A stretch of 64,000 bases of DNA from Novosphingobium lindaniclasticum LE124 (GTDB lineage: Bacteria; Pseudomonadota; Alphaproteobacteria; Sphingomonadales; Sphingomonadaceae), in assembly GCF_000445125.1 (NCBI RefSeq), contig NZ_ATHL01000076.1, positions 186,001-250,000 on the forward strand. Reading direction: 5' to 3'. The position numbers were made by a program, and so were the translations under genes. Each line of letters begins with the position of its first letter. Within the stretch, counting starts at the first letter, position 1. Shown piece by piece: positions 9,401 to 18,591 of this stretch. Under the pieces are notes generated by a model. That model made no database searches. It saw nothing but the letters and a program-made list of their open reading frames with translations, and had not been told where the DNA came from.

Positions 9401-12400
9401 TGCGGACGGACGATAGCCCAGCGTCCATCGCTCTCCGGCACGGATCGCAACTTCGGACCCGCTACCGATGCGAGGTTCCCGCAAGACGGCCTCGATCGAG
9501 CCACGGAGCGCCGCCCCCTCCTGAATGCCACTTTCGATATCCACCGCGCTGAAGCGCAAGTCCGGATATTCGGCGGCAATGCTCCCGCGAGCACCCAGTG
9601 CCGCCGCCTTGAGCGGGGCCACGTCGCGGTCGCCGGCGACACGCTGCGCCCGGTCGGTGACAACCACTATATCCACCCCGTCGCAGGTGGCAGATAGTTC
9701 AGGCGCCATCGCCGCCACGGCGAACAGTCCTCTATCCAGCACGCCTTGATCGGTGGTCTTGCGATCTTCCTGTACCAGCCAGCAGTGATAGGCGCGCGCA
9801 GGCAGTCGGCCTTGCTCGGAAAGCGCCTCCAGCAGCCAGGCCCAATCCTCGCGCCGAGAGGGACGGATCACGAACGCCCCGTCGCCGCGACGGGACCGCC
9901 GACGTCCAGCTCTCACCGTGACGACATCGATCCCCGACGCGCGCAATCTCGCGGCAAGATGATCCGAAAAGCCCTTGCCGTTGCAAAGGACCAAGGCAGA
10001 GCCAGCCTCCTCGTCTCCCTCGGTGTCCTCATCGTTCGCGCGATCCTGACGGGTCCACACCGGCTCATAGCCCCAGTCGGCCATATCCATCCGCGCATCG
10101 GCATCCCCCTCCTCCGCACCATCCTCGTTGACCGGCGAAGGATCGAACCAGTGCCGCTGCCGATCGAAACGGTACGTCGGCAGCGGCACGCGCAGCCGCC
10201 GTTCGCCTTGCCAGAACGCTGTCCAGTCAATCGCCACGCCCAGCGACCACAGTTCCCCAACCGCTTCCAGAAAGCGCGCGTCGTCCATGACATCTTCGTC
10301 CGGGTGCCGCATCGAACTGACGACCGGCTGAGCGGCACCGCGCGAAGGATGCTGGCGCGACAGGCTCGACATCGTTCGCCCCGGTCCGACCTCAAGAAGA
10401 ACGCGATCCGCATCGTCCAGCAGGCACCGAAGGCCATCGGTAAACCGGACGGGCTCGCGCAAGTGGCGGACCCAGTACTCCGGATCGGTCGCCTCTCCCG
10501 CCGCGACCCAGTCGCCGGTGAGGTTCGATGCGAAGGGTATTTTCGGAGCGTGAAGCGTAATCGTCTGCAGCAGAGCGCGAAACTCCGGAAGGATAGGATC
10601 GAGCATCGGCGAATGTGCCGCCACCGTGATCGGGATCGGCTGCGCCTCGATCTCGAGCTCGGCGAGTTCCTCTTGCAATCGTCCGATCGCATTTGGAGCG
10701 CCCGAGGCAACGCAGAGCCTAGGAGCATTGATCGCCGCGATGGATAGTTCCGGCGTCAGCAGAGGCACCAGTTCCTCTTCGGTCAGGGCTATGCTCAACA
10801 TGGCTCCGGCGCCGGTGTTCTCGAACAGCGCTCCCCGCGCATGAACGATGCGCAGTCCGCTTTCGAGATCGATCACGCCGGAAATATGCGCGGCGGCATA
10901 TTCGCCGCAGCTGTGCCCGATCATCGCCGCCGGCTTGACGCCCAGGGACATCCAGAGCCGCGCCAGGGCGGTCTGCACGATGAACAGCGCCGGAAGCGCA
11001 TGGGACGGCCGCTCCAGTTCGCGGGCGGCAAGCCCACGGTCCATGTCTGCGGGAAACAGCCAGCGCTTCAGATCGGGGCCGCCGATATCGTCCAGCAGCC
11101 GCAGCCCGCGATCCACTTCGGCTTGGAACAGCGGCTCGGCTTCATACAGACCGCGCGCCATATCGACATGTTGCGCGCCGCCGCCGCTGAACAGGAAGGC
11201 CACCCCGCGCCCTTGGATCGCTGGGGGCGGAGCTTTCGCCCCAGCCGCTTGCTCCAGCGCCTGCGCTGCCGGGAGGAGAGCTTGCGTGCCGGCGACTGCG
11301 AAGCCGCGCAAGCCAAGATGGCGCCGTCCCATGCTCAAGGTGAATGCCGCGTCGGGAAGCGAGAGGTCGGGCTGCTGCGAGACATGCTCTGCCAGGGACT
11401 TGAGGTTGGCAGCGAGCGCGCTTTCGCTATGCGCGGAGGAGAGCAGCAACTGATGCCGCCGGCTTGGGCCGCCCGCGTTTCGCAGAGGCGCTTCCTCCAT
11501 GACGACATGCGCGTTGGTGCCGCCCACCCCGAGCGAACTGACCCCGGCGCGACGGGGGCTGTTGTCGCGCCGGGGCCAGGCTTCCCGCACGGCCTGAACG
11601 CTGAGCGGGCTCGTTGCGAAGGCGCAGTCAGGGTTGGGTGCTTCGAAATGAGGCACTGCGGGAAGTTCTTCATGGCGCATCGCCAGGGCCACCTTGATGA
11701 CCCCGGCCGCGCCGGCGGCCGTATCGGTATGTCCGATATTCGCCTTGACCGAGCCGAGCGAACAGGGGCGTGCGCGCGCGGCGGATTGCCGGAAGACCTG
11801 AGAGAGGGCAGCCACCTCGATGGGATCGCCGATCGGTGTCCCGGTGCCATGGGCCTCCACGTAGTCGATCTGGGAAGGGTCGATGCCGGAAACGGCCAGA
11901 GCTTCGGCGATGGCGGCGGCCTGCCCCTCCACGCTCGGCGCGAGATAGCCGACCTTGCCGCTGCCGTCGTTGTTGATCGCCGATCCGCGCAGCACGGCGT
12001 GGATATGGTCGCCGCTTTCCACGGCGTCGGCAAGGCGGCGAAGCGCGAGCACGGCTACCCCGCTGCCGAAGACCGTGCCTTGCGAGCATGCGTCGAAGGG
12101 CCGGCACCGTCCGTCTGCCGAAAGGATCTCGCCTTCTTCGTAGAGGTAGCCTTGTCGATGCGGCAGTTCGATCGAGGCGCCGCCTGCGAGCGCCATGTCG
12201 CACTCCCCCGATAAAAGGCTCTGCGCGGCCATGTGGATGGCCACCAGCGAGGTCGAACAGGCGGTCTGGACATTGATGCTCGGCCCCTTGAGGTCGAGCA
12301 GGTAGGACACCCGCGTCGTCAGGAAGTCCTTGTCGTTCCCCGTGTGGCGCAGCAGGAACAGCCCGGTGTCCTTCACGAGGCAGCGGTTGCCCAGCAGGTT

Positions 12401-12829
12401 GTAGGGCATGTAGGCATTGTGCCCGGACCCGGCGAAGACCCCGACCATGCCGCCGAGACCTTGGGGCGTGTGGCCCGCATCTTCCAGCGCCTCCCACGAG
12501 CACTCCAGGAAATGCCGGTGCTGGGGATCCATGATCGCCGCGTCGCGCTGGCTCAGCCCGAAGAGGCCGGCATCGAAGCACTCCATGTCGGTCAGCGGCG
12601 CACCTCGCCGGACGTAGCGCGGATGGCGCAGGAGTGCCCGGCTGACCCCGGAAGCGAGCAGTTCCTCTTCGCTGTACGTCACGATCCCCTCGCGGCCGTC
12701 TCGCAGGAGCTGCCAGAACGCATCCGGCCCGCGCACGCCTGCGAAGCGGCACGCCATGCCGACGATGGCGATCGACGCTGCGTCGACGCTTTCGCCGCGA
12801 TCCTCGAACGATCCGAATGCCTGGTCCAT
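6434..12829 (-). CDS. Type I polyketide synthase: KS-AT-KR-DH-ACP-TE (Cys thioesterase)
   Basis: A 2,131-residue single-module PKS. The ketosynthase (about 18-445) has Cys191 in TACSTS, His327 in EAHGTG and His367 in ANIGHT, so it is intact. The acyltransferase (about 540-845) has Ser640 in GHSCGEY; the specificity region VAAHSP (His739) is neither a clear malonyl nor methylmalonyl signature. A KR region follows (structural half about 920-1130, catalytic half 1157-1360) with TGGLGGIG and Tyr1323 (DYAAAN). A DH-like double hot-dog comes next (about 1385-1660; His1415, Asp1579), then a carrier with Ser1772 in DLGGHSLLA, and a thioesterase (1828-2115) whose nucleophile elbow is GLCAGG with Cys1911, plus Asp1938 and His2092. 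It starts 3 bp after the NRPS stop and presumably extends the NRPS-bound aminoacyl unit by one ketide. Confidence 0.95.
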   Translation of the reverse strand: MDQAFGSFEDRGESVDAASIAIVGMACRFAGVRGPDAFWQLLRDGREGIVTYSEEELLASGVSRALLRHPRYVRRGAPLTDMECFDAGLFGLSQRDAAIMDPQHRHFLECSWEALEDAGHTPQGLGGMVGVFAGSGHNAYMPYNLLGNRCLVKDTGLFLLRHTGNDKDFLTTRVSYLLDLKGPSINVQTACSTSLVAIHMAAQSLLSGECDMALAGGASIELPHRQGYLYEEGEILSADGRCRPFDACSQGTVFGSGVAVLALRRLADAVESGDHIHAVLRGSAINNDGSGKVGYLAPSVEGQAAAIAEALAVSGIDPSQIDYVEAHGTGTPIGDPIEVAALSQVFRQSAARARPCSLGSVKANIGHTDTAAGAAGVIKVALAMRHEELPAVPHFEAPNPDCAFATSPLSVQAVREAWPRRDNSPRRAGVSSLGVGGTNAHVVMEEAPLRNAGGPSRRHQLLLSSAHSESALAANLKSLAEHVSQQPDLSLPDAAFTLSMGRRHLGLRGFAVAGTQALLPAAQALEQAAGAKAPPPAIQGRGVAFLFSGGGAQHVDMARGLYEAEPLFQAEVDRGLRLLDDIGGPDLKRWLFPADMDRGLAARELERPSHALPALFIVQTALARLWMSLGVKPAAMIGHSCGEYAAAHISGVIDLESGLRIVHARGALFENTGAGAMLSIALTEEELVPLLTPELSIAAINAPRLCVASGAPNAIGRLQEELAELEIEAQPIPITVAAHSPMLDPILPEFRALLQTITLHAPKIPFASNLTGDWVAAGEATDPEYWVRHLREPVRFTDGLRCLLDDADRVLLEVGPGRTMSSLSRQHPSRGAAQPVVSSMRHPDEDVMDDARFLEAVGELWSLGVAIDWTAFWQGERRLRVPLPTYRFDRQRHWFDPSPVNEDGAEEGDADARMDMADWGYEPVWTRQDRANDEDTEGDEEAGSALVLCNGKGFSDHLAARLRASGIDVVTVRAGRRRSRRGDGAFVIRPSRREDWAWLLEALSEQGRLPARAYHCWLVQEDRKTTDQGVLDRGLFAVAAMAPELSATCDGVDIVVVTDRAQRVAGDRDVAPLKAAALGARGSIAAEYPDLRFSAVDIESGIQEGAALRGSIEAVLREPRIGSGSEVAIRAGERWTLGYRPSAQAFGGSPGALLKPGGTYLVTGGLGGIGLTIAGMLARTCAASIALLSRTALPARGQWETLLEQGDLQPAIADKLRGVIDLELAGAKVEVVVADVADARALRRAVRQVEAQFGRIEGVFHTAGTIDDELVETRRPDAMQAVLRPKVGGTLALEKVLASQPPEFLMLFSSISAFAGLPGQADYAAANAFLDAYAQSRRNDPLTRVISVGWSQWAEVGMAAALARRDIPSAGQAAELAPGRPLAHPFLDRAHAISQAEFVAAGTLSPDRHWLLDEHRLTGVGPLLPGTAYLEIARAAVAMVEPGALEMSDFAFLEPFIVAEGAARDLRVHVRKEDEGAWKVAVLGRAAGSSGEWTEHARGTVRGHDAPSSRAAIDLDAVAARCRPGRGGSEDQPRMRFGPRWQTISRTLIGQAEALLHLDLPEAFGGDLEKILLHPALLDFATAGAQILIAGRDAERDFHAPFTYRRLVMHAALPARIVSHIRYRPDTDASGQTAVFDLTITDPDGLVLVEVSEFTMVRVNTAGFAERAIDGARDGEVLESRPGIRPGEGAEVVHRLLSGACPPHAVISPYDLQASLAAMRQPPRPKDFDGSGDPAEAPRTETERLIADLWCDLLGTAAVGRNDSFFDLGGHSLLAVQFINRLRKRTGRTLPLAAMLGHPTAASLAAVLDPESSAEVLGAASITPEPDGIVTIRQGGSRTPLFFVHDGLGETLLYRGLALRLDTDRPVLGLEPLRRDDGSYAHTRIDEMAAHYVARLRGVQATGPYLLAGLCAGGVIAFEMARQLQDKGEQVAFVGIIDAADVEARKFRFLTTRLRLARLRGLLRRSGVSEVLPDLGRKVLNAARWEIGSRLRQAKDRRTVRSMRERADSGAMHRAGTTGAGAISFLKLYEVAHREHRPSGMFEGGSVALFKAADDTELPDDTPYSLTYRDYALGWGKRVRDEIVIVDIPGGHSSNLQEPYVDRLAPLFQDALDAALAGGCRAVEPIGVAAE

Positions 12830-12832
12830 CTG

Positions 12833-15800
12833 TCAGGTCCTCATCACGGAGCGAACCGCTCCCCGGCGCAGCTGTGCCGCGCGTCGGGCCAGTGCACGGT
12901 CCTGACCCTCGCGCGTGGCGGCATCCGGCGCGCTTTCGCTGGAAAGGTGCGCGCCTAAGGCGGCGATGGTCGGAAAGCGGAAGATGTCGGTCAGGGAGAC
13001 CGCACCCGGCGCGATGGCGAGAAGCCGTCGATGCAACTGGATCGCCAGCAGCGAATGACCGCCGATGTCGAAGAAGTTATCCTCGCGGCCGACATGCGAA
13101 AGATGCAGGAGGTCGCACCAGATCGCGCGAATTTTCGCTTCGAACGGCGTGGCCGCGGTTTCGACGGACACCTTCTGGCTCGAGCCTTCGGATGTCGCGG
13201 CCGGTCGGGCGGCTTGTTCCTTCCCCTGCTCGGGCAGTGCCTTGCGATCGATCTTGCCGTTCGGCGTTCTCGGCAGGGCATCGAGCAGCACGAAGGAACC
13301 GGGGACCATGAATTCCGGCAACTGGATCCGCAAGCGTTCCCGCAGACGGTCGCGCAACGCATCGAACGCCGCCGCCGGGCTGACCGGAACGACATAGCCG
13401 ACGAGACGTGTCGTCCCGCCCTCGCCCCGAGCCACCACGACGGCTTCGCTTACTTCCGCTTGCGCGGCGAGCGCGGCTTCTATCTCGCCCAGTTCGATCC
13501 GATGGCCCCGGATCTTCACCTGCTGGTCCAATCGGCCGAGAAACTCCAGCGTACCGTCGGCCCCCTGACGTGCCAGATCTCCTGTGCGATAGGCCCGCTC
13601 GCCGGGGTGGAAGGGATGCGGAACGAAACGCTCGGCGGTAAGCTCGGGTCGTCGGTGATAGCCTCGCACGACCCCTGCCCCGCCGATTACCAGTTCGCCC
13701 GGCGTGCCGGGTCTCACCGGCTCGAGCCTACGGTCGAGAACATAGACCTGCTGGTTGGCGAGGGGGCGGCCCAGCGGCGGAGCCTTGTCGATCGGAACTA
13801 TGGTGTGAACTGTAGACCATACGGTCGTTTCCGTAGGGCCATACATGTTCATCACGCTGCCGTTCACCAGCCCCAGCATGTCTTGCGCCAGACCAGGCGG
13901 AAACGCCTCTCCTCCCGCCATCAGACGCTTCAAGCCCGCCAGCGCGGGACGTGCCGCAGGATCGCTCGCCAGTGCCTGCAGCAGCGATGGGGTGCACTGG
14001 AGGTGCGTGACTCCATGGCGCCGGATCAGTTCGTGCAACGGGCATTCGCCGGCCCGCTCCTTTCCGCTCTCCTGCGCCAAACCGCGAAGCCGGTTGATCG
14101 CGGGCAGATGCGCGATGACGGTGTCGGTATCGATGCCGAAGTCGATCAGGCAGCCGATCTCGTCCACCCCCAGGGTTCCCAGACGCCGGATCAGGGCCAG
14201 ATTGTCCTCGGGCGTGCCGAACAATCCACTCGTCTCGAAGTAGCGTTCGAAGGCATGGTCCAGCAGCGCCTCCGTCTCGGCCTCGCTGAGGCTGCCCAGG
14301 TCCACGTCTCCGCTCGCCCCGGCGCCGCCCGGACGCTTGAAGGCGGGGAACGACCAGGCATAGTCGCGCAGGAGCGCCGTTGCCGTGCGCAAGTATGCAA
14401 TCAACGGACCGCGAACGCGTTCGCGGACTTCCGCCTCGTCCTCGCCAAGGAACGTGTGGAGCATGAGCGTTGCGTGCCCCTCTCCGGCATGACCCGCCTC
14501 GCGCCAAGCCTGGCGATAGGCTGCGATCTTTTCCGCCACCTCCTCGATCGATTGCCCGAGCAGATGCGTCAGCACGAAGGCCCCCGCTCGCCCGGCCTCG
14601 ACGAATGTCGCGATGTTTCCAGCCGAGGTGATCCAGCAGGGAAGCTCGGGCTGAATGGGCCGGGGATATGTAAGCACTTCGACATCGCCGCCGAGCGGCC
14701 CGGGGAAGCGGCGGCTCTCGCCCCGCCAGAGCGCACGCACGTCCTCCATGCAGGCCTTGAGAGATGCTGCCCGATCCGCAAACGCCGCCGGATTGAGCAC
14801 GAAATCGTTCGGCTGCCAGCCCGATGCGAAAGCTATTCCGACCCGGCCCTTCGACAAGTTGTCGACCAGCGCCCACTCCTCCGCGATCCGCACGGGGTGG
14901 TGGAGCGTACCCACCACGCTGCCCGCGCGAATGGCGATCCGCGAAGTGACGGCCGCGATCGCCGCCGAGGCCACCGAGGGATTGGGGTAAGGCCCGCCGA
15001 AATCGTGGAAATGTCGCTCCGGCGTCCACACGGCCTCAAAACCATGCTCGTCGGCAAAATGTGCGCCTTCCAGCAGCAACCGATAAGCATCGGCCGGATT
15101 GCTCCCGCCGGAACTGGCGAAATAGAACAGGCTGAAACCGATATGGCGCGCGGGAGCCGCGGGAGCCAGATCGCCGCGCACTTGCCGCTCCGAAGCCAGG
15201 ACGACATGGCAGCCTTTCGTCAGCGGCCAGAGCAGTTCGAGCGTCGAAATATCGAAACTCAGGCTGGTCACTGCCAGCCAGGTGCCCTCGGGCTCCAGAT
15301 GAGCGTCCATCCCGGTGAAAAAGTTGCGCAGGTTGCGGTGCTCGACCACCACGCCCTTCGGCCGTCCCGTGGAACCGGACGTGTAGATCATGTAGGCAAG
15401 GTCGGCACCGCTGGAACTACCGTCGAACGGATCGCCGGAGAACGCGGCAGCTGCGCTGCGCAGATCTTCCAGCGCAAGAACCCGTGCTTCGGTTTTCGGC
15501 AGCGGAGACGTCGGACGGGCTTCGCTAACGATCAGGGTCATGCCCGAATCGGCGATCATGTGCGCGATCCGGTCTTGCGGATATGCAGGATCCAGCGGCA
15601 CGTAACCGCCCCCGGCCTTGTGTACCGCGATGAGGCAGGCAAGCATCTCCGCCGATCGGGACAGGTGCAGACCTACCAGCGTTTCCTTGCCGACGCCCTG
15701 CGCGATCAGTAAGCGTGCCATCCGATTGGAAAGGGCATCCAACTGTCCATAGGTCAGCGAAACGTTGCCTGCGGTTACGGCCAAATTATCGGGCCTCCTC

Positions 15801-17554
15801 GCAGCCTGTTCGGCGAAGTCACGATACCATGGGGCTTCTCCAGCAGGGTGAAGCGAGTTCTCGTTCCAGCTGTCGAGCACCAATGCACGTTCGGAGTCAG
15901 ACAATATCGACAGCCGCCCGAGCGCCGTGTCCGGTGCGGCATCGGCGGCAGATAGAAACGCTTCGAAACCGGCCAGCAGGTCGCGCGCATCTGCCTCCGG
16001 CAACCGGCTTACATCATAAGTCCAGCGGCAGCTTGCCTCCGCAGGGCATATCGCCACGTCGAGCACGTTCTGCCCCGGAGGCACTTCCTCCCCGAGCCGA
16101 TCCACGATGCGCACCGCCACCGGATGCTCCATGGCGAGGCCGCGTAGCTCCGGGCTTCGTGCCAGGAGATCGGCGGAATAGCCGATGTGGCGGCGCAACT
16201 GGGCGATCTCCCGTTCCAGGTTACGAGCCAGTTTCGATAGCGGCGCGTCGAAGTCGGCGGCGACCTTGAGCGGAAGCTCGGAAGCGAACCAGAGCGCCAA
16301 ATCGTCCAGACCCGCGCGGGTTATCCCGTCCGAAAAGCCGATCTCCACGGTATCGCGATCGGCAACGCGGGCGAGCCACCCGAGGATCGCCGCCAGCATG
16401 TCTTCAGTCGTCCCAGAAAGCAGCGCGGCATCCAGGCGCGCCCACTGCCCTGCTCTCCCCTCCGGCCGGGAGCGAAAGGCAGGAATTTGGAGGCTGTCGC
16501 GGCTTTGGAGTCGCCTACGCCACCAGGGCTCGTGCCGGCCGATGGCTGTATCAAGCCGATCTAGCCGCGCTCGCTGCTCCGGATCCAGCGTGGCGAAAAC
16601 AGCGCCCGAAGACTCCTCCGGCAGGAGCATCGGCGCTCCATCGAGCGAGGCCATCCGATCGATACGCAAATCCCGGTCGCCGGTCGCCACTATCGGTATT
16701 TCGCCGCCCCGGAGGATAGTTCCGGCGGGCCGTCCGGAGCGATGGTCGAGCACGCTGACCTGTTGAACCAAAGCAAGTGTCTCGCCGATGACGGCCTTGG
16801 GCAGCGCCATAGGGTTGGCATACGGCCCGAAGTCGAGCGCGCAAACCAGCCGCGCGATATCGTTTGCCGGGCGCGTCCAATCGATCGTCGCGGCGGCTGA
16901 CGGGCGATGCTCCCGGCCGTAGATGCGTAGCGGCGCATGCGCCTGCGGCAGGGCGCGAGTGACCGCTCCTTCCAGATCATCCACAATGCCCGCAAAGCTG
17001 CGCAAGCCTGCCTCGAAACAGCGGGTGTTGAGCGAAAAGGCCGTCTCACCCTCCTCCACCCGAACGGGTTCGGCTGCCAATACCGGCCCGGCATCTACCG
17101 TGTCCGTCATCAGGTGCCAGGTCACGCCGTGATCGCGCTCGCCCTCGAGCAAGGCCCAGACCGGCGTGTTGAGCCCCGCTCGGGCGGGTAGCGGGCCGTC
17201 GTGGAAGTTGATCGCGCCTAGCGAGGCGAGCGCCAGCACTTCGTCGGGCACGACGGAGAGGTTCGATATGCTGAAGATCCAATTGAGCGGGGCACTGTCT
17301 ACTGCAAGGAGATCGCGGGTCCGAGTGAGCAGAGGTATCCGGTTGCGACGGGCCCAGTCCGCTGCCGGGGTCGTTTGCCCTGCCACCACCGCAACGATCT
17401 CGTGCGCCCTGCTTCGCAGCATCTCGCCGCATTGGGCCAGCAGAGTTTCATCACCGATCAGAACGGAGCGATAACGCTGGCCTCCGGATTGCTTGCCGAG
17501 CGCAAACATGTCGACCAGAGCGCCGCCCATTTCCGAATCGATTGTCGAAGCCAT
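12833..17554 (-). CDS. NRPS: formyltransferase-partial C-A (with inserted luciferase-like monooxygenase)-PCP
   Basis: A 1,573-residue loading-type NRPS. Residues about 28-200 form a formyltransferase core (INFHDGPLPARAG at 115-127, DTVDAGPVL at 151-159), followed by an FMT-like C-terminal part to about 300. Residues about 365-555 resemble the C-terminal half of a condensation domain with no HHxxxDG motif. The adenylation domain starts near 575 (YTSGSTGRPKG at 724-734; SFDISTLEL at 766-774), is interrupted at about 800-1165 by an FMN-dependent luciferase-like monooxygenase of the MupA/Atu3671 type, and resumes through NMYGPTETTVW (1236-1246), YRTGD and NGKIDRK. The PCP Ser is 1501 (DIGGHSLLA). 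Specificity residues read by alignment to PheA are D-I-L-Q-M-G-M-V-W, near the glycine code. GAGGAGAAC precedes the ATG. Confidence 0.95.
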   Translation of the reverse strand: MASTIDSEMGGALVDMFALGKQSGGQRYRSVLIGDETLLAQCGEMLRSRAHEIVAVVAGQTTPAADWARRNRIPLLTRTRDLLAVDSAPLNWIFSISNLSVVPDEVLALASLGAINFHDGPLPARAGLNTPVWALLEGERDHGVTWHLMTDTVDAGPVLAAEPVRVEEGETAFSLNTRCFEAGLRSFAGIVDDLEGAVTRALPQAHAPLRIYGREHRPSAAATIDWTRPANDIARLVCALDFGPYANPMALPKAVIGETLALVQQVSVLDHRSGRPAGTILRGGEIPIVATGDRDLRIDRMASLDGAPMLLPEESSGAVFATLDPEQRARLDRLDTAIGRHEPWWRRRLQSRDSLQIPAFRSRPEGRAGQWARLDAALLSGTTEDMLAAILGWLARVADRDTVEIGFSDGITRAGLDDLALWFASELPLKVAADFDAPLSKLARNLEREIAQLRRHIGYSADLLARSPELRGLAMEHPVAVRIVDRLGEEVPPGQNVLDVAICPAEASCRWTYDVSRLPEADARDLLAGFEAFLSAADAAPDTALGRLSILSDSERALVLDSWNENSLHPAGEAPWYRDFAEQAARRPDNLAVTAGNVSLTYGQLDALSNRMARLLIAQGVGKETLVGLHLSRSAEMLACLIAVHKAGGGYVPLDPAYPQDRIAHMIADSGMTLIVSEARPTSPLPKTEARVLALEDLRSAAAAFSGDPFDGSSSGADLAYMIYTSGSTGRPKGVVVEHRNLRNFFTGMDAHLEPEGTWLAVTSLSFDISTLELLWPLTKGCHVVLASERQVRGDLAPAAPARHIGFSLFYFASSGGSNPADAYRLLLEGAHFADEHGFEAVWTPERHFHDFGGPYPNPSVASAAIAAVTSRIAIRAGSVVGTLHHPVRIAEEWALVDNLSKGRVGIAFASGWQPNDFVLNPAAFADRAASLKACMEDVRALWRGESRRFPGPLGGDVEVLTYPRPIQPELPCWITSAGNIATFVEAGRAGAFVLTHLLGQSIEEVAEKIAAYRQAWREAGHAGEGHATLMLHTFLGEDEAEVRERVRGPLIAYLRTATALLRDYAWSFPAFKRPGGAGASGDVDLGSLSEAETEALLDHAFERYFETSGLFGTPEDNLALIRRLGTLGVDEIGCLIDFGIDTDTVIAHLPAINRLRGLAQESGKERAGECPLHELIRRHGVTHLQCTPSLLQALASDPAARPALAGLKRLMAGGEAFPPGLAQDMLGLVNGSVMNMYGPTETTVWSTVHTIVPIDKAPPLGRPLANQQVYVLDRRLEPVRPGTPGELVIGGAGVVRGYHRRPELTAERFVPHPFHPGERAYRTGDLARQGADGTLEFLGRLDQQVKIRGHRIELGEIEAALAAQAEVSEAVVVARGEGGTTRLVGYVVPVSPAAAFDALRDRLRERLRIQLPEFMVPGSFVLLDALPRTPNGKIDRKALPEQGKEQAARPAATSEGSSQKVSVETAATPFEAKIRAIWCDLLHLSHVGREDNFFDIGGHSLLAIQLHRRLLAIAPGAVSLTDIFRFPTIAALGAHLSSESAPDAATREGQDRALARRAAQLRRGAVRSVMRT

Positions 17555-17676
17555 GATGTTCTCCTCGACATCGGACCCTATAAACAGCTTACACGCTGGG
17601 ATAGTTCGTCAACTCGGTGCGGAAATTCATGGTGGCGGAAATTACGGACGCATCATGATCCGGGATGATATTGGCT

Positions 17677-18591
17677 TTACTTGTACTCTATCAGCCTTGT
17701 TCGACGGTTTTCCGCCTTGCCGCGCGAAGATCGTAACCAATACTGCAACTGCCCCTGGCAATGCGGGATCTTGCCCAAGGTGATGAAGCAGGCCACCATC
17801 GGCCCGCTCCGCCTGCACACGCGAAACCACAGCAGCGGCCACAGGATCCACATGGGCGGCAAGGCCCAGAGTACATTGCTCGCCGCCGCCTTGCACAACG
17901 GGCGGTTCCCCTTCCCGCGCAAGGCGAGCGCCTCCGCCGTGGCATAGCCGCTGCGGCGGTTGCGCTGCCACCACTGCGAGAACCGGGTCATGGCCGCATC
18001 GTGGACCGTCATGTCGGCATCGATCCGCCGGATCAGCCATCCCCGCTTGCGGATGCGGTGGCACAGATCCGGCTCCTCTCCGGCGATCAGATCCTCGCGG
18101 AACCCGCCCACGCTGCGCAGCGGCGCGGTGCGGAACAGCGCGTCTCCCCCGCAAGTCTCGCGCAGGCCGATCGGCGTATCCCATTCGTGATCGCAGAGAC
18201 CGTTGTAGGGACTCGCTTTCGGATCCCGCTCGCGCCGCCGCCCGCAGACCGCCGCCAGGCGATCGTCCGAGCGGATGGCGAGCATGGCTCGGTCCAGCCA
18301 GCCGGGGACGAGTTCGCAATCCCCGTCGATGAAGTGCACGAATTCGAGCTCGGGATGGCAGCGCATCAACCAGCCGAAACCCGCGTTCCGCGCTCTTGCC
18401 GCCGTGAACGGCAAGGCTGGATCGAGTTCCACCACCGGCAGGCCGCGCGCCTTGGCGAAGCTAACGCTTCCGTCGGACGAGCCGGAGTCGACATAGACGA
18501 CCAGCGAGGTTTCCCGCTGCACGCTATCGATGGACAGCGCCAGCCTTGCCCCTTCGTTGCGGCCGATGATGACGAAGCCCGGGTCGTTCAC
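17677..18591 (-). CDS. Family-2 glycosyltransferase
   Basis: A 304-residue GT-A enzyme starting at a GTG that overlaps the upstream stop (GTGA); a longer ATG-initiated reading would run far into the upstream gene and lacks homology-like content. Motifs: PGFVIIGRNEGARLALSIDS (donor binding), VYVDSGSSDGS near 34-44, FIDGDCELVPGWLD (DXD-like) and GEEPDLCHRIRKRGW (acceptor-side ED motif). The C-terminal hydrophobic stretch (ALPPMWILWPLLWF) may sit on the membrane. It lies directly between another glycosyltransferase and the NRPS on the same strand, 122 bp from the NRPS start. The sugar is unknown. Confidence 0.85.
   Translation of the reverse strand: MNDPGFVIIGRNEGARLALSIDSVQRETSLVVYVDSGSSDGSVSFAKARGLPVVELDPALPFTAARARNAGFGWLMRCHPELEFVHFIDGDCELVPGWLDRAMLAIRSDDRLAAVCGRRRERDPKASPYNGLCDHEWDTPIGLRETCGGDALFRTAPLRSVGGFREDLIAGEEPDLCHRIRKRGWLIRRIDADMTVHDAAMTRFSQWWQRNRRSGYATAEALALRGKGNRPLCKAAASNVLWALPPMWILWPLLWFRVCRRSGPMVACFITLGKIPHCQGQLQYWLRSSRGKAENRRTRLIEYK

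Noticed and set aside
13031..15712. An 893-codon open frame on the plus strand opposite the NRPS
   Set aside because: It mirrors the NRPS coding frame in GC-rich DNA, has no recognisable domain or RBS, and the minus-strand frame contains complete NRPS motifs.
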